Source of the DNA: Channa striata
Lineage: Eukaryota > Chordata > Actinopteri > Anabantiformes > Channidae
Assembly: GCA_033026295.1 (NCBI GenBank)
Contig: CM065173.1
Span: 8,287,517-8,351,516 of the forward strand
DNA length: 64,000 nt
Direction of reading: 5' to 3'
The notes under the pieces are model-generated. The model had not been told where the DNA came from. It saw nothing but the letters and a program-made list of their open reading frames with translations, and made no database searches. Shown here in pieces: positions 24,601-35,764 of this stretch (within the stretch, counting starts at the first letter, position 1; the number at the start of each line of letters is the position of its first letter). Made by a program: the position numbers and the translations under genes.

Positions 24601-27600
24601 CCAGAGCAGACTGGCACTTAATAACATTCGTGTAGACTCTGATCATCAGTCAGGCTTCCTTCATGTATTTAGCTGCTGTGCACTGGTGCCCGCCTGGCGG
24701 CAGCTGCTGCTGTGCTCCAGATGTGGGACCTCACTGTGTCTCCCTTTCCTTTAGGGGAGCAGGCAGAGGAGAGCCGAGCAGGAGAGGCCACAGGGGGGCC
24801 GGGGGCCACCGGGTCCCTCTGTCCGCTCCCCAAGGGAGACATCGGCAGGGTCCCTGTCTGGAGCACTGTGGAGACATTAGCCAAATGCTATTACCCAGAG
24901 CTTGCTCACCTGCGAGACGGCAATGGCCTTCTAGCAGACTATCCTTTCCCAAAGGGGGCTTGCCCAGGTGAGTCACCCACCCCACCGTCCCTCGCCCACC
25001 AACTGCTCCCCCCACCACACACATTTGAATCCCAGCTGATTTTAGTGCAGCCACCATGTGTGTTAACATTTTTTTCTTTGTGAAAATATTCAAATTATTA
25101 GAAAAAAGGCATTTGAGTTTGTTTTGATCTTTGTCTTGAGGCCAGTTTTTCACTTGTGTCTAACCTTGAATAGCCCTCAAACTGATGCTTCCAAATGCCC
25201 CATTATCTGTCTTTTTCTTTTGAATTGCCTTCTATAAAATGCAGTTTGCTGTTTGGAGAATTGTAGTTGTAATCACATTTATCTTCTTCTGGGCCTTTTG
25301 TTAGACTCCCCGAACACACAGGATTTTCCAGAGTTAAGACAAAATGACACTAATTTTATTCAACCAAGGCCTGGAAAGCAAATTGCATTTCTAATCCGAC
25401 TGTGTACCAACAAAAGCTCAAAGGAAATAAGCTGATTGTGCACAACAACAGATCATCCCAATTTAGAAATAAAATAAATAACCACTTACACTAGGAGACA
25501 TTCATCTCGAGTCCTTTAATGTCCAAACATCCCAACTGCACACGTTAACATGGATGATTCAAATAAATGATGTGCATGAGGTTCAGTTCAATAGATCCTC
25601 TCTTTCTGTTTTTCCAGCTGCTCTGTCACCCTTCTCCGTCACCCGTCGCATTGGCCACCCGTACCAGAACCGGACGCCGCCCAAGAGGAAAAAGCCTCGC
25701 ACCTCCTTCAGCAGGGTGCAGATCTGTGAGCTGGAAAAACGTTTTCACCGGCAGAAGTACCTGGCGTCGGCCGAGCGCGCCACGTTGGCCAAGGCCCTGA
25801 AAATGACGGACGCACAAGTCAAGACCTGGTTTCAGAACAGACGGACAAAATGGCGGTAAGATTCCGGCTATTCGAGATTCTGTTCAAACAAAACAAGGCC
25901 GTGGTGGATTTTTGTGAAGCAAAATCCAGCATGTCTCCGTTCGGCTCCCGGGTCCAAAATGCCCGCTGGTGTTTGACTTTAAACAAAAGTAAAACGGCCC
26001 ACAGCTAAAGCATTAGAGGAGCACTACAACACAACACCTATTTTGCTTAGCTTAGCTGCCAGTTGAGGCCAGTTCACTTGACCAAGCACAATTACTCCTG
26101 AAAGGCCTTTTAGAAACTTGCTGTCCAAAGCAATATTGAAACACTCACAGGAGGGATTGACCGCCAAGTCCGTAGACAGACAGACACACACATGCACACA
26201 CACACACACATTCATTTACTTGATTTTAACTGTTGTTTATAGCCATTTGGAGGTAAATGAGAAGGAAATCCAATTATGATGCCCTGCCTTTAGTTAAAGG
26301 GACAGGATGCATGTTTGAAAACCATATTAGAAACACAATAGATTACCCAAATTACCTAAAGGGGTTTAAGCTTTGGTATAATTAGTTTTGAATTTAAAAC
26401 ACTTATGCTTTGGGTGGACAACATTTATGACTCATTTTATTTGCTCTTTTACTTTTAAATACATAAAATGTTTAAATTTACTTTGAAAATGCTTAAAAAA
26501 AATATTACACGTCTTTACCACAAACTCACGTTGTCTCATAAAAAAGGCAGTTTTCTCTAAAATGTTTCACGGCACCATACTTAATGCAAGACTGAACGAC
26601 ACGCCACACGTATCAGGGGAGCTCATTTCTCCGATTTCCTAGTTTTGTTGAGATTTATGCCATTTCCCCGTTTTGTGCACCTGATAGGATGAGTATGAAG
26701 GATGTCTTTGTGTGACAACTACGCTAGTAACAGGAGGATGATCAAATCAACAGGAAGTAAATCAGATTATGATAATGCTGTTAACAATAATGTGTGGCTA
26801 ATGGATGGGAGGTTGGTGTGCATGAAAGAGTGTTTTAGAGGTGTGTATCCGCCTCCTATTCCTGCCTGCCATTTTTATTTTGTTGCTGATTTGGGCGACG
26901 GCGCTCTTCTCTTTGTTTGTGTTGTCAGTTACACCACCTTAATTTTGCAGAGTGCAATAACACACATACAGACATAAATTTGTCCTGATTATCATGCAAA
27001 AATCTGTCAAGACAATAACTGTGAATGTTACAGAAACTTTAACTCAGTTAGGGAAATTACTCAATCGAAGCAGCATTTACAGAGAATCATTCTTTTTTTC
27101 TGACTTTAAGTGGGTTGATGAAATCTACCTGGAATAAGCTCGTCTCTCTGCTCGCAGCCCCTCCATTGAAAAGGGCGTTTCATTTTTATATTCCGTTTCA
27201 GAAAAACACACATCTGTGCTCATGTCCAACAAAGCAAACGTTGATTTCAGAACCTTATGGCACAGTGTATGTTACTGTTAACCCATGCTGTGCTGGAAAG
27301 AAAGAAAGGACGGAAAAACAAAACAGCAAATGCAACTTCTCACCTTTAGGCAGGAAGTTGTACAGTGCACCAGCCCCCTCCAACCCCGTGTTAGTCATGG
27401 CAGCACCTGCTATTCATCTTGATCAGCTGTCACGTAGCCTCCAGCTGAAGTAACTGGCACAGGTGTTGAATAAACATACAGTAAAAATAGCCATATGCAA
27501 ATGACTTATTTTGCATATTTGTTTTGGTTTTTTTGCACGAATCTTCTTTTCTGTTCACTCCTTGACTTAATCTCTTTGCTTAACTCTTGCGTTGGCCTCC

Positions 27601-28274
27601 CTGCTCAGTGGTTGTGTTGCTTCTATTAATGAATAACTTAAACTATAATAATAAATCCTGCGCACGTTATGTACACAATGTGGCTAATATATTTGTAATA
27701 ATAGCTTGACTCTGATCAAACATCATCATCTCTTCTTTAGCTTGTGGGTCCCTCAAACAAAGCAACTTATGCTTGGGCATCTTTGTCACTTTTTTTATCA
27801 TTTATTCAAACATTTTAGAGGTTCAGCGAAGTACAATTTTCCATTCATGTATCTTTCCTAAATATCCATTCTCTTCTGACCCCTAAGATTTGTCCTGACC
27901 GTCGGCCCGCTGTTGCTTAAATTTAAACTACAGTATATTTGAAACATATGTTGTTTTGTGCAGCATTAATAAATGTTGTGTGCATGCCTCCATAAAAATA
28001 AACGGCATTAGTCTTAAATCCTCCTCCGCCCCCCCTTTGTCTCCTCCATCCACCCAGGAGACAGACTGCAGAGGAGAGAGAGGCTGAGAGGCAGCAGGCC
28101 AACCGACTGATGCTGCAGCTTCAGCAGGAAGCTTTCCAGAAGACGTTGAGCCAGCCTCTACAGCCGGACCCGCTCTGCCTACACAACTCGTCCCTGTACG
28201 CTCTGCAGAACCTGCAGCCCTGGGCCGAAGACAATAAGGTGACGTCCGTCACCTCAGTGGCATCTGTAGTGTGA
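18895..28274 (+). CDS. tlx2: TLX/HOX11-family homeobox transcription factor gene (three constitutive coding exons)
   Basis: Joining 18895-19411, 25618-25855 and 28058-28274 gives an uninterrupted 323-codon frame. Seen, in order: an EH1-like Groucho-binding motif ISFGIDQIL (residues 20-28), an Asn/Met repeat (about 79-98), the family motif VIRVPAHRP (105-113), a Pro/Ala-rich stretch (114-130), the PBX-contact-type FPWM motif (157-160) and a homeodomain (about 196-255) with the recognition helix KTWFQNRR and the TLX-specific Thr at homeodomain position 47. TLX proteins are nuclear DNA-binding regulators of sensory/autonomic neuron fate, spleen and enteric nervous system, depending on paralogue. 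Length matches the family (about 285-330 aa). The end WAEDNKV...ASVV and the junction FAKDRLTAALSPFS are closest to TLX2 as I remember it, whereas the MEH start and GSYNVNM resemble TLX1. Linkage to an npm gene also fits the tlx3 locus, so tlx3 is the main alternative. The family call is firm; the paralogue is not. Confidence 0.93.
19132..19188 (+). repeat. Coding hexanucleotide repeat (ATGAAC-type) in tlx exon 1
   Basis: Nine or so imperfect 6-bp units (ATGAAC with AACGTC/AACGTT variants) encode the Met-Asn/Val-Asn run at residues 80-98. The tract is in frame, so length changes in multiples of 6 would alter the protein without a frameshift. It follows GSYNVNM, a motif shared with TLX1. Confidence 0.75.
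19237..19275 (+). repeat. Coding CCG-rich tract (polyproline/polyalanine) in tlx exon 1
   Basis: CCG/CCT/GCC triplets encode a run of seven prolines followed by four alanines (about residues 115-125) just after VIRVPAHRP. Mammalian TLX proteins also have Pro/Ala-rich sequence here, but the expansion is compositional. Confidence 0.7.
20850..20889. repeat. (CA)n microsatellite in tlx intron 1
   Basis: About 20 uninterrupted CA units. Confidence 0.95.
21628..21678. repeat. (TAA)n microsatellite in tlx intron 1
   Basis: About 17 uninterrupted TAA units. The poly-Asn and poly-Leu frames it creates on the two strands are artefacts. Confidence 0.95.
21890..22240. promoter_or_regulatory. Candidate intronic enhancer-like block, tlx intron 1
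   Basis: Non-repetitive with GTAATAAATAG, TTTATTAGATTGC, GTTTTATTATGGG and TTGTCGGAGGTGAAC, and no frame. Inference. Confidence 0.3.
22540..22740. promoter_or_regulatory. Candidate intronic enhancer with POU octamer, tlx intron 1
   Basis: A perfect octamer ATTTGCAT (22576-22583) directly follows an AT-core string (CATAATTATAATG). Downstream are GCCAGGACTGG and GTTTTAATTTAGC. TLX genes act in sensory neurons together with POU4-class factors, which makes this pairing plausible, but binding is not shown. Confidence 0.32.
24755..24967 (+). CDS. tlx2: Candidate in-frame cassette exon of tlx (71 codons), apparently undescribed
   Basis: This sits in tlx intron 1, about 650 bp before the homeobox exon. 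It is bounded by a strong acceptor (pyrimidine run TCTCCCTTTCCTTTAG) and a perfect donor (CCAG|GTGAGT). Its length is 213 bp, exactly 71 codons, and it is phase 1 at both ends, matching the exon 1 donor and exon 2 acceptor, so it can be included or skipped without changing frame. In that frame it has no stop and shows a coding-like third-position GC bias. The peptide is Gly/Ala/Pro-rich at first, then more structured (VWSTVETLAKCYYPEL), with three Cys. It would separate the FPWM motif from the homeodomain. I recognise no domain in it and recall no such exon in mammalian TLX genes. It could instead be a conserved element or a decoy exon; transcripts would decide. Confidence 0.55.
25618..25855 (+). 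CDS. tlx2: tlx coding exon 2 (most of the homeodomain)
   Basis: The acceptor is TTTTTCCAG and the donor CG|GTAAG, with phase 1 in and phase 2 out. The exon encodes residues 173-252: the family linker RRIGHPYQNRTPPKRKKPRT, then homeodomain helices 1-3 up to TKWR. The position of the second intron, inside the Arg codon just after WFQNRRTKW, is the one used in TLX genes. The sequence here is almost invariant in the family and makes the gene call secure. Confidence 0.95.
25856..28057 (+). other. tlx intron 2 (2.2 kb)
   Basis: The intron runs from GTAAGA to CCACCCAG. It contains a (CA)n microsatellite near 26176-26210 and otherwise unremarkable AT-rich sequence. No additional exon is supported. 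Confidence 0.8.
28058..28274 (+). CDS. tlx2: tlx coding exon 3 (end of homeodomain and C-terminal domain, with stop)
   Basis: The acceptor CACCCAG completes the split Arg codon. The frame continues RQTAEEREAERQQ, the family signature after the homeodomain, then a Gln/Leu-rich helix and the conserved DPLCLHNSSLYALQNLQPW block, ending ...TSVTSVASVV with TGA at 28272-28274. The final 20 residues distinguish the paralogues. TLX3 normally has a Glu-Glu-Asp after the PW and ends in TSLV, which is not seen here. Confidence 0.95.
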
Positions 28275-29400
28275 GTGTGTGCGTGAGTGGCTGTGTGGGA
28301 CAGACAGAGAGGGAGGGACAGAGGGAGGGATGGAGCAGTGTGAATGAAGAACGGGGACGAATGTGGTCAGTGTATCTGTGGCGTGTCTGACGTTCAAAAA
28401 CGCAGCACCACTGTGGGATGGTTAGAGGCAGGAACCAAGCTTGCTTTGGAAAAACAAAATTGAATCTGGATCTGGTGCTTCCTCACTCATTGATGGTTAC
28501 CAGCAACGTGTTGGGGAAGAGTGTGTAGAGAGAGACAGCTATGTGTTACTGCCCAGTCCGACAAAACTCTGTGTGCCGACCTCACAGCACAGGAGCCGCA
28601 CTGGCATTGCTGCTCGCCCAAATTAAGCAACTGTTAACGTAAATATCTGAAGTGTGTTGAGTCATTTTCCTGCCTTACACCAAGTTTCCGCTTTCCCTTC
28701 AGCTGTCGGTCTAAAAGAGAGGAGGACACTTTACCCATAAGTGCCAGGAAACAAATGGACACCTCTGTACATGCCCAACTATCAAGACTGTCCTTTCTTT
28801 TGCCTCTGGATCCCTCATGAGGTGGCAGAGACTTTCTGCCACAAATGGCAAAAAAAAAAAGACCACCGGTTTTTTCGCTTTTGACTTTGTACAATGTAGT
28901 AAATGCATGTTTCAAGCCTTTTCTGTGTGCACTCGGACGTACCACCGAAGTCAGCTGCTCCCCGACCGCAGTGTTCAAGTGGTGGTGGATTGGTGAATCT
29001 CCTGATGACGGATTCCTCACTATGTTCAATTTAAAGGTGTTTTATATTAAATGATATTGTGACTTTTGAAAAGATGACAAACCTCTTTGTTTTACTTGAC
29101 TCTTTTTTGTCTCATTGGATTTTTTTTACTCATTGTCTGTTTGTCACCTTTATGAAAACGATGCAGTATTTTATCATTTCCTCATGGGATTTAGCTTTGA
29201 TTGCACATTAATGAGTCAAACCACCCAAAGGTAAGGTACCACAGACCTGTGTCAGAAAGAAGCAAAACCTTTCTTTTCAATCCATAAAAACTGATGACTA
29301 CAGCTCCCGTGTGTGAATATGATTCAGGGCATTGGTGAAAAACAGTACACATGCTCAGAAAAAGCCTCCCTGGATAAATAAAGGTTTGAAAAGTGATGCC
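28275..29400 (+). other. tlx 3' UTR (candidate) with polyadenylation signals
   Basis: After the stop the sequence is GT/GA-rich (28275-28340) and then non-repetitive. Possible poly(A) signals are ATTAAA at 29046-29051 and AATAAA at 29377-29382. Which one is used cannot be told from sequence. Confidence 0.35.
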
Positions 29401-32400
29401 AACTCAAATTTGAATGAGACCACTGAAGGATGTGCAAGTTGTGCAGCTGCCAAATGAACATTTGAAATGCAGGCTGGGTTTTGCTTTTGGACGAGCCTTA
29501 ACAGAACTTAAGCAGTTGGAGACAGAAAAGCAAAAACACGTACAACAAAATAAAATATTACAAATACTAAGATGATTGGTCATGGCACAGAAGCTGCAGC
29601 TTGATTTAGTCAAAGCTTCTCTCTTTTTTTTTGTATCAACACTGCACACTAATTGGTGCTCTGCTTTCTGTCATTTACAAAAGTCGACATCTACAAATGG
29701 ATTGAAATTCCGCCCCTTGAAATAACCCCTTGAATACCTAATAAACATAATCATCATACCTCTAAATTTACTTTGAGCTGAGCTGCAGAGGAGCTAAATG
29801 TACATGGGCTACAATCCCCAACTTTGCTGATATCAGCTCCCATTGTTTCTGGGTGAATCACGGCCACGTAGACACCAGACAGCCGTAAACAAACGTTATC
29901 ACCACATCCACCGTATCATGCAAACGCTTATCACCTAAGCGTTTATCACCAACAAAAACGTCCCGCCTAGAAACCCAGTAAACATATCACTCAGATTCCT
30001 TACTTGGAACATAAGGAAACATCACAGGAAGTGAGCTGCACGCCGCCTCCTCCTCCTCCCCAGGACGTGGAATCACATCTTGTTAATCTTGGCTCTACCT
30101 GCTTCTGAAAAATACCCATCACGAGGTTTCCTGACAGTTTGGCCAATTCCATCGTTGGCATCTGTCTGCTCCAGCTTTGCTCAGAACAGGTTGATGATCT
30201 GGTTCAGAACAGCTGTCTGCAACTGCACCCACCCCAAACAACCCGCTGCTTTCTCTCACTCACAGCACTTGTGTAAAGGCAGTTTTTTTGGGGGGGGGGC
30301 ATCTTGCCCGATTGGGATCCTGTCAGTAGAAGGCAGTTCTCCAGGTGACGCCTCCTCAACCCCCATTTCCTCCGCTCCCCCCTGCTTTCATCTCTCTGCC
30401 TCACAGGCCTTGAAGACGTGACTTGGCCCGTTTTAGCAAAATTCCTTCCTCTTGCTGTTTTCAAAACCATGCATTGTGTTTTACTACAGGTGCTTAAAGA
30501 TTTTTTCTCCTCTTCTGTCGTGCCTGTGCAGCTTTTTTTTCTCTCTCTCTCTCACCTCCTGCCTGTCGCCACCATAGAGCCTTGTCTTTATCCAATAAAA
30601 TGTCACCACACAAGATGAACAAGGGCAAAGCATCAGGATATATCAGACTTCCTATCAAGCGCTTTGTTTTGAACAGGGGCACCGGAGACTATTCACTGCA
30701 TGCTCCGTTGTGCTCTGTGTCACGCTCTCTCACTCCCCATCAGTTGTTTCCAATCTTGAGAAACGCACTAAACATTTAAGTCATTATCAGGCAGCTGTTG
30801 TAGCTTCGCTGATCCAGCTAGGATCACTGGGCACTGCCAAGGTTGGAAGTTGGATTCCTGAAAAAACACCAAAAGGTATTTTCGGAGGCCTCTGGGAAAC
30901 TGTAGTGACACGTTGGATTATTTTACAGTTTAATCATCCTGATTGTCTGAATTTTGTGATTTATTCACACTGTCTACGTCAGCAACCTTTCAGATTTTAC
31001 AACACAAAGATTAGATGCACAAGGATATACAAAGCAAACCACGACCATGTCTACCATTTAATTCTAAAGCAGACAATGAATCCCATTGGGAATTACTATC
31101 TGTGTTTTATTTTAAGCAAACTTGATGGCCGAGTGCAGCACATCCACAATGTCATTCTCTAAAAATGTTTTTCTTGATATCAGATGTAATAAAATCAATC
31201 AACAGTCCTAACAGCTATTTACAGGCTATGACAGCTGCTTTAGCAAGCAGATTTCAGAGGAAAGTAACCACCACCTCGCATTGCCAAACTCTGTTAGATC
31301 ACTGCTAATGTGTTGACATGTGAGGCTTTGTTGACAAAGGGCTTTTATGGTGCTTGACTCTCGAATACTTCTGCAGCCCGTTAGTTTGACTTGCTTGGAA
31401 AATAACAAGTGCGTGTAGCAGAGCAACTTTGAAGTAGACGTTTAACACTCGGTATCTATTTGTTAGTTCTAAATCTGTGTACATGCTCATAACTGCACAC
31501 TTTATGCGTAACGATCTGCACAGCTTCCCCCTGATGTTTGCTCAAGTTTGCAGGCTTCTTGCATTCTGTATTCATAAACATGTTTTAACATGTGCATGAA
31601 AACATATTTTGAAAAACACAGGTTATGCTCCAATGGATGTGAAGAAACTAAGGAGATAAATGTGATGTCAGATTTATTTCTGATGGAAACAAAGAACGAG
31701 ACACACATCAGCAAACGGAAGAGTTTTCATCATGAGCTGTTTTTGCAAATCCAGACATTTATTATTTATTTATTTAGATATTTATTTAACCTATTGGTCA
31801 TAATTATTAGCAAAGACCCAGAACCACAATGCTATGGTGATAGATGTAATGGTCCCGTATTGTTTATTGGTCTTTAAATTCGCAATGGTTCAGGAAACAA
31901 ACATTGTGTCCTGTCAGTTCTTTAATTCAAGTGAGGTAAACCGCCTGAGTGGAAACTGTCTGTTTCAGATTTGGTTTTGATCAGACAGATTTTGCTTTTG
32001 AACATAGAGGGAAAAGTGGAACAAATCTTGTTTACTGGAGCTAGTATGTGGCCACAAAACATTAAACATAAAATAAAACAGCTCATCTTTGTGAAAATAC
32101 ATACAGCTTAAAAGACTAGGGAACATTAGCGTTTAGAAGTGTGAGGTATGATGTTTATGTTTAATTATTATTTGTTTTATTATTAAAACAACTGTTGGCC
32201 AGAGCATGGAGCCACAAATATGAACATTTCTATTAACGTACGTAGAAACTACATGAATAATATAAGCAAGAAAGCAAAAATCATTTGACATTTTGCTCTA
32301 ATGCCAAGGCTATAAAAAGCCAGTTGTTAACAATCTGCACCAAAGCGCAAACCAAATGGGTCCATGTGCATCAGCGTCCTATCAGCCGTGAGAGCAGATA

Positions 32401-35400
32401 TGCAGACGTGTCCTGGCAATCTGTGACACATTAAAGTCTTCTCCAACTTTCAGGCATGCATGAGGAAAACTCATTCCTTTCGGGCAATACTGGTACTGTG
32501 GCTCCGTGACTCAACACCTGCTCAATACGGGCCATTTACTGACACAACGACTTCACAAAGCTGAGCAGCCCGTGGATATGACCCAGAGGGTAAACAGAAC
32601 CGCTCCAAAACATCCTGGATTCAAGCACCGACTGTTAGAATGTGTCTGGCTGCAAAACATAAAGGGATGTTTAAGCAACATATTTAGTAAAGACCTGATT
32701 CGTATTAGTCAGATCATTAAAATAATTTTAGTTTTAATTTAAAGTTTTAAATTAAAATAAATAAACTTTTAAAGTTTAATTTAAAGTAATTTAAAGAAAT
32801 CAACAGCAAAAAAGAGTGTGTTACATGTTTAAAAGTGAGTTTTCCCTTAAAGATTTTCATTGATAAAATTATCCTGCTTACAGTTTGTTCATCCATTATT
32901 TTCTGCTGCAATATTTGGCTCTGTGTTTTATTATCAATATTTTTAACAACCACAGAAGGGTCTTCACAGGCTCCAACTGCCCCCAGGGCTGAACTTTTAA
33001 TATCACTGGCCAAAGGCCTCTTTTATTTAGTCCAAACAGCGCAGTGAGTGATGGACATAAGGGAAAACATCCCAGTCTTAATATCAAAGGCGGTAATGTT
33101 TAACTGAGGAAAACATTATGATGCATGAAATAATATATAAAACCATTCAGTAAATAGATGAAGATTAAAATGAAACTGCTCCTCAACTGTGAATTTGTTT
33201 ACACACACCTGAACACTGCACACACCCAAGGCTTCATTGTACTTTTCATCATTTTACTGGTGTGCAGTTGCTCACAATCAAATATTAGAATATCATTTAC
33301 TGTTTTCTGCTGCCTTCTTATCATCATCAGTGCACTTTTTAAACTGCTAAGTTCTGTGAGTAAGGATTATCACTATATCCATGTTTTATTATCGTTTGTT
33401 GAAGGATGTGCATTTTATTATTTAACACATAATTATTATAATCGATCAGTTTATAATGTTTTTATATGTGCTGTTTATGAGCAACACACATATGGTTGAT
33501 TTGTCCGTAAAATCCACCAAACCAAATAAACTCCAGCTTAAAGACTGTACAGGGAAGAAGATAACTGTCTCATATGATGATTACCACCTTTGTTTTGCGG
33601 AGTGAATGATCTCTTCTTTGCCACAAAGTCTTCGCTTATCGAGGTGGTTGCAGTCCGACCTCCTTCCCAAGGCGTCAAAAAACGGCCGCTTTGTCAGGTC
33701 AAGGTGCCTCTAAAGGTATGAGAAGCCCGGTCGCCTGACGCAGGGATGAAACATGATGCAGGATAGAAGTCCAAGGGAGGGGGAGTTCAGCAGGACGCAG
33801 GCCCTTTCCAGAGGAAACAGAGGTGAGACGCTGTGCGCTTCAATGGTGATCGTTCCAAAACTTTACGCGCACATTTTACAGTAAGGAGATACATATTTAA
33901 CGTCTCCCTTCATCTTACTCTGGATTTTTGGTGCCAACCCTAAGACTGTTGTGCGTTAAATCAATCAAACCGTGATGTTTCCACAAGCGTCACAGTATTT
34001 TATGACGAGATGCCCGGCACGCTTCCAAAAGTGACGCAAAAGTGGGACAAGACACCAAAGGACATAATACACGTCATACCTGACAGTGTGGGGTGTGAGA
34101 TGAAAACGTGTTGATGGTTTAATGATATGTCAACAAATGCAGGTAACAAGAGACATTCACTAATGGATTGTCTGTTTCTTTGTGCCATTGGTAGACATGG
34201 ATGTGTCATCTTTATTGTCAGATATTATCGGACATTAACTGCAGTGCACTTAATACCATTGTTAGGATGAGGTCATTCTTTTATTTTCATTCTAAAATTA
34301 TCTGTGGCCCTGTGTTCACCAGGCCTGCAGATGAAAATGAAAAGACTGTATCATCAGTGCTGGGTTTTGAAAAGAGTGGCGATATGGGTCAAGATGAAGA
34401 GACATGGAAAAATAGAAAAAGTGAGGAAGATGAGCGAAGAGGAGCAGGATCTTTCCACTGAGCTCAAGAGAGGATTAACATCGTGTCCCAGTGCTGACTC
34501 ACTGACCTGATCTCATTGAAACTATGTTCTGTTCTGTCTAATTACCACAGAGACAGTTATTACAGTGGAACCTGTAGTCTCAATTTAGCAATACACACCA
34601 TAGTGTCATAGTCTACTGTGGGCTATTGTGCAAATATATCATTGTATAGAACACCTTTGTTTTATTTCTTGTCATTTCTTTCTTGTCTATACTATTTAAG
34701 AAACAGCTCTGTAATTCCTACAAACACAAAAAGATTGTGAATTAGTTTTATTTTAATTTATTTAATATTTTTTCATAGAAACGGACTGGCAGTGAAAAGA
34801 GATGGACAAAAAAATGTAATGTTGAATACAGAGACACAAGGGTGGTTAATAGAAAGAGAGAAGAAGTCGGGTATTAATTGCACTATTTAACCTGATTCTA
34901 ATGAATTACTGCTTAGCTAACTGACCACTGACATTGTTTTAAAGTTATTGTTACCTAAATGTTGCCCCAAACAATTTTTAAAAGAATATATGTTCATCAG
35001 GGAAAATAAAATACGTTTTCTATTAGTTCAGGTTTGTTGTGGCCTCAGCAATTTCAAAGACACTCCATACAGCCATGTCTTTCTGGTCATGGAGCATGTC
35101 TTTTTTATTTAATGCTGATCAATGATCATGTCTAAATAAAATAAATGGGTTAATAAAAAATAGAAAATAAATACAGAATGTGGGTGTATTTAATTTTTTG
35201 CAGTTTAGATTAAGTTTAAAAGCACAGGGCTATTTCAAGTGTCAAAAGTAAGATACACATCATGGATTAGTCAATATAAAATTATATTGTTAAAGAATGT
35301 TATATACGCATCATTAATTATTATTCAACCTTCACAACTATACGTATTAGAAGTACTATAATATATAGTAATTTTTAACTGATTGATGATTAAATCATAT

Positions 35401-35539
35401 TTTAATCAATTTAATCTGCAAAGCAAAGTGAAGCTGTCCAAATTAAAGTATAGTATGTGCTTTTCAGTACTTTATGTGTTGTGATGCTTTTCGTTTTGTA
35501 TTTAATTTGCTTGTTTCACGTTTTACGATCTAAATTCAC
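29401..35539. other. tlx-npm intergenic region
   Basis: No gene can be supported over 6 kb. It contains a T8G11 homopolymer junction (about 30282-30299), the AT palindromes at 32732-32777 and otherwise AT-rich DNA. Confidence 0.6.
32732..32777. repeat. Two adjacent AT-rich palindromes
   Basis: TTTTAATTTAAA (32732-32743) pairs perfectly with TTTAAATTAAAA (32746-32757) around a 2-nt spacer. It is followed by AAACTTT-T-AAAGTTT (32763-32777). Low-complexity AT sequence makes chance formation easier, but the first arm pair is exact over 12 bp. Confidence 0.7.
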
Positions 35540-35715
35540 GCTACGGCGGCGCCATCTTGTGTTCGTCCAATACAATCGTCATTCTCGTTTGTTCCACCCA
35601 ATCCTCACCCCTATTGGCTCAACTCTTTTCAATCGCGGCCACATTCTGCTTCCCCATTGGCTCGGCGACGTGTCCGCGAACCCAGTGTACGGAAGTGTAA
35701 CCACCCCCGTCAAAG
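35540..35715 (+). promoter_or_regulatory. npm core promoter / 5' UTR, TATA-less with four CCAAT boxes
   Basis: Directly upstream of the npm start are CCAAT at 35567-35571 and 35598-35602 and the inverted form ATTGG at 35613-35617 and 35656-35660, spaced 31, 15 and 43 bp apart. GCGCCATCTTG at 35549-35559 is a YY1-type site. No TATA box is evident. NF-Y and YY1 sites in a TATA-less promoter are typical of housekeeping ribosome-biogenesis genes. The transcription start cannot be fixed from sequence. Confidence 0.6.
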
Positions 35716-35764
35716 ATGGAGGACGATATTTCAGATTTGAGCAGACCACAAATGTACCTGTTTG
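35716..35764 (+). CDS. npm4: npm coding exon 1
   Basis: The ATG has A at -3 and G at +4. The exon encodes MEDDISDLSRPQMYLF and the first base of Gly17, then donor G|GTGAGC. The split falls at the YLFG motif as in NPM1. Confidence 0.9.

Larger units (their letters stand above)
19412..25617 (+). other. tlx intron 1 (6.2 kb)
   Basis: The intron runs from GTAAAG to TTTTTCCAG and holds the candidate cassette exon at 24755-24967, a (CA)n at 20850-20889, a (TAA)n at 21628-21678 and two enhancer-like blocks (21890-22240 and 22540-22740). The interval 19450-20820 is AT-rich with ATTA-type motifs and no coding signal. The interval 22750-24650 has no gene that I can see. Confidence 0.8.

Noticed and set aside
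24731..25153. 140-codon minus-strand frame over the candidate cassette exon
   Set aside because: It extends beyond both splice sites into clearly non-coding DNA and has no splice context of its own. The + strand exon explains the low stop density.
30710..31162. 150-codon + strand frame between tlx and npm
   Set aside because: Ordinary intergenic composition, no domain, no splice signals.
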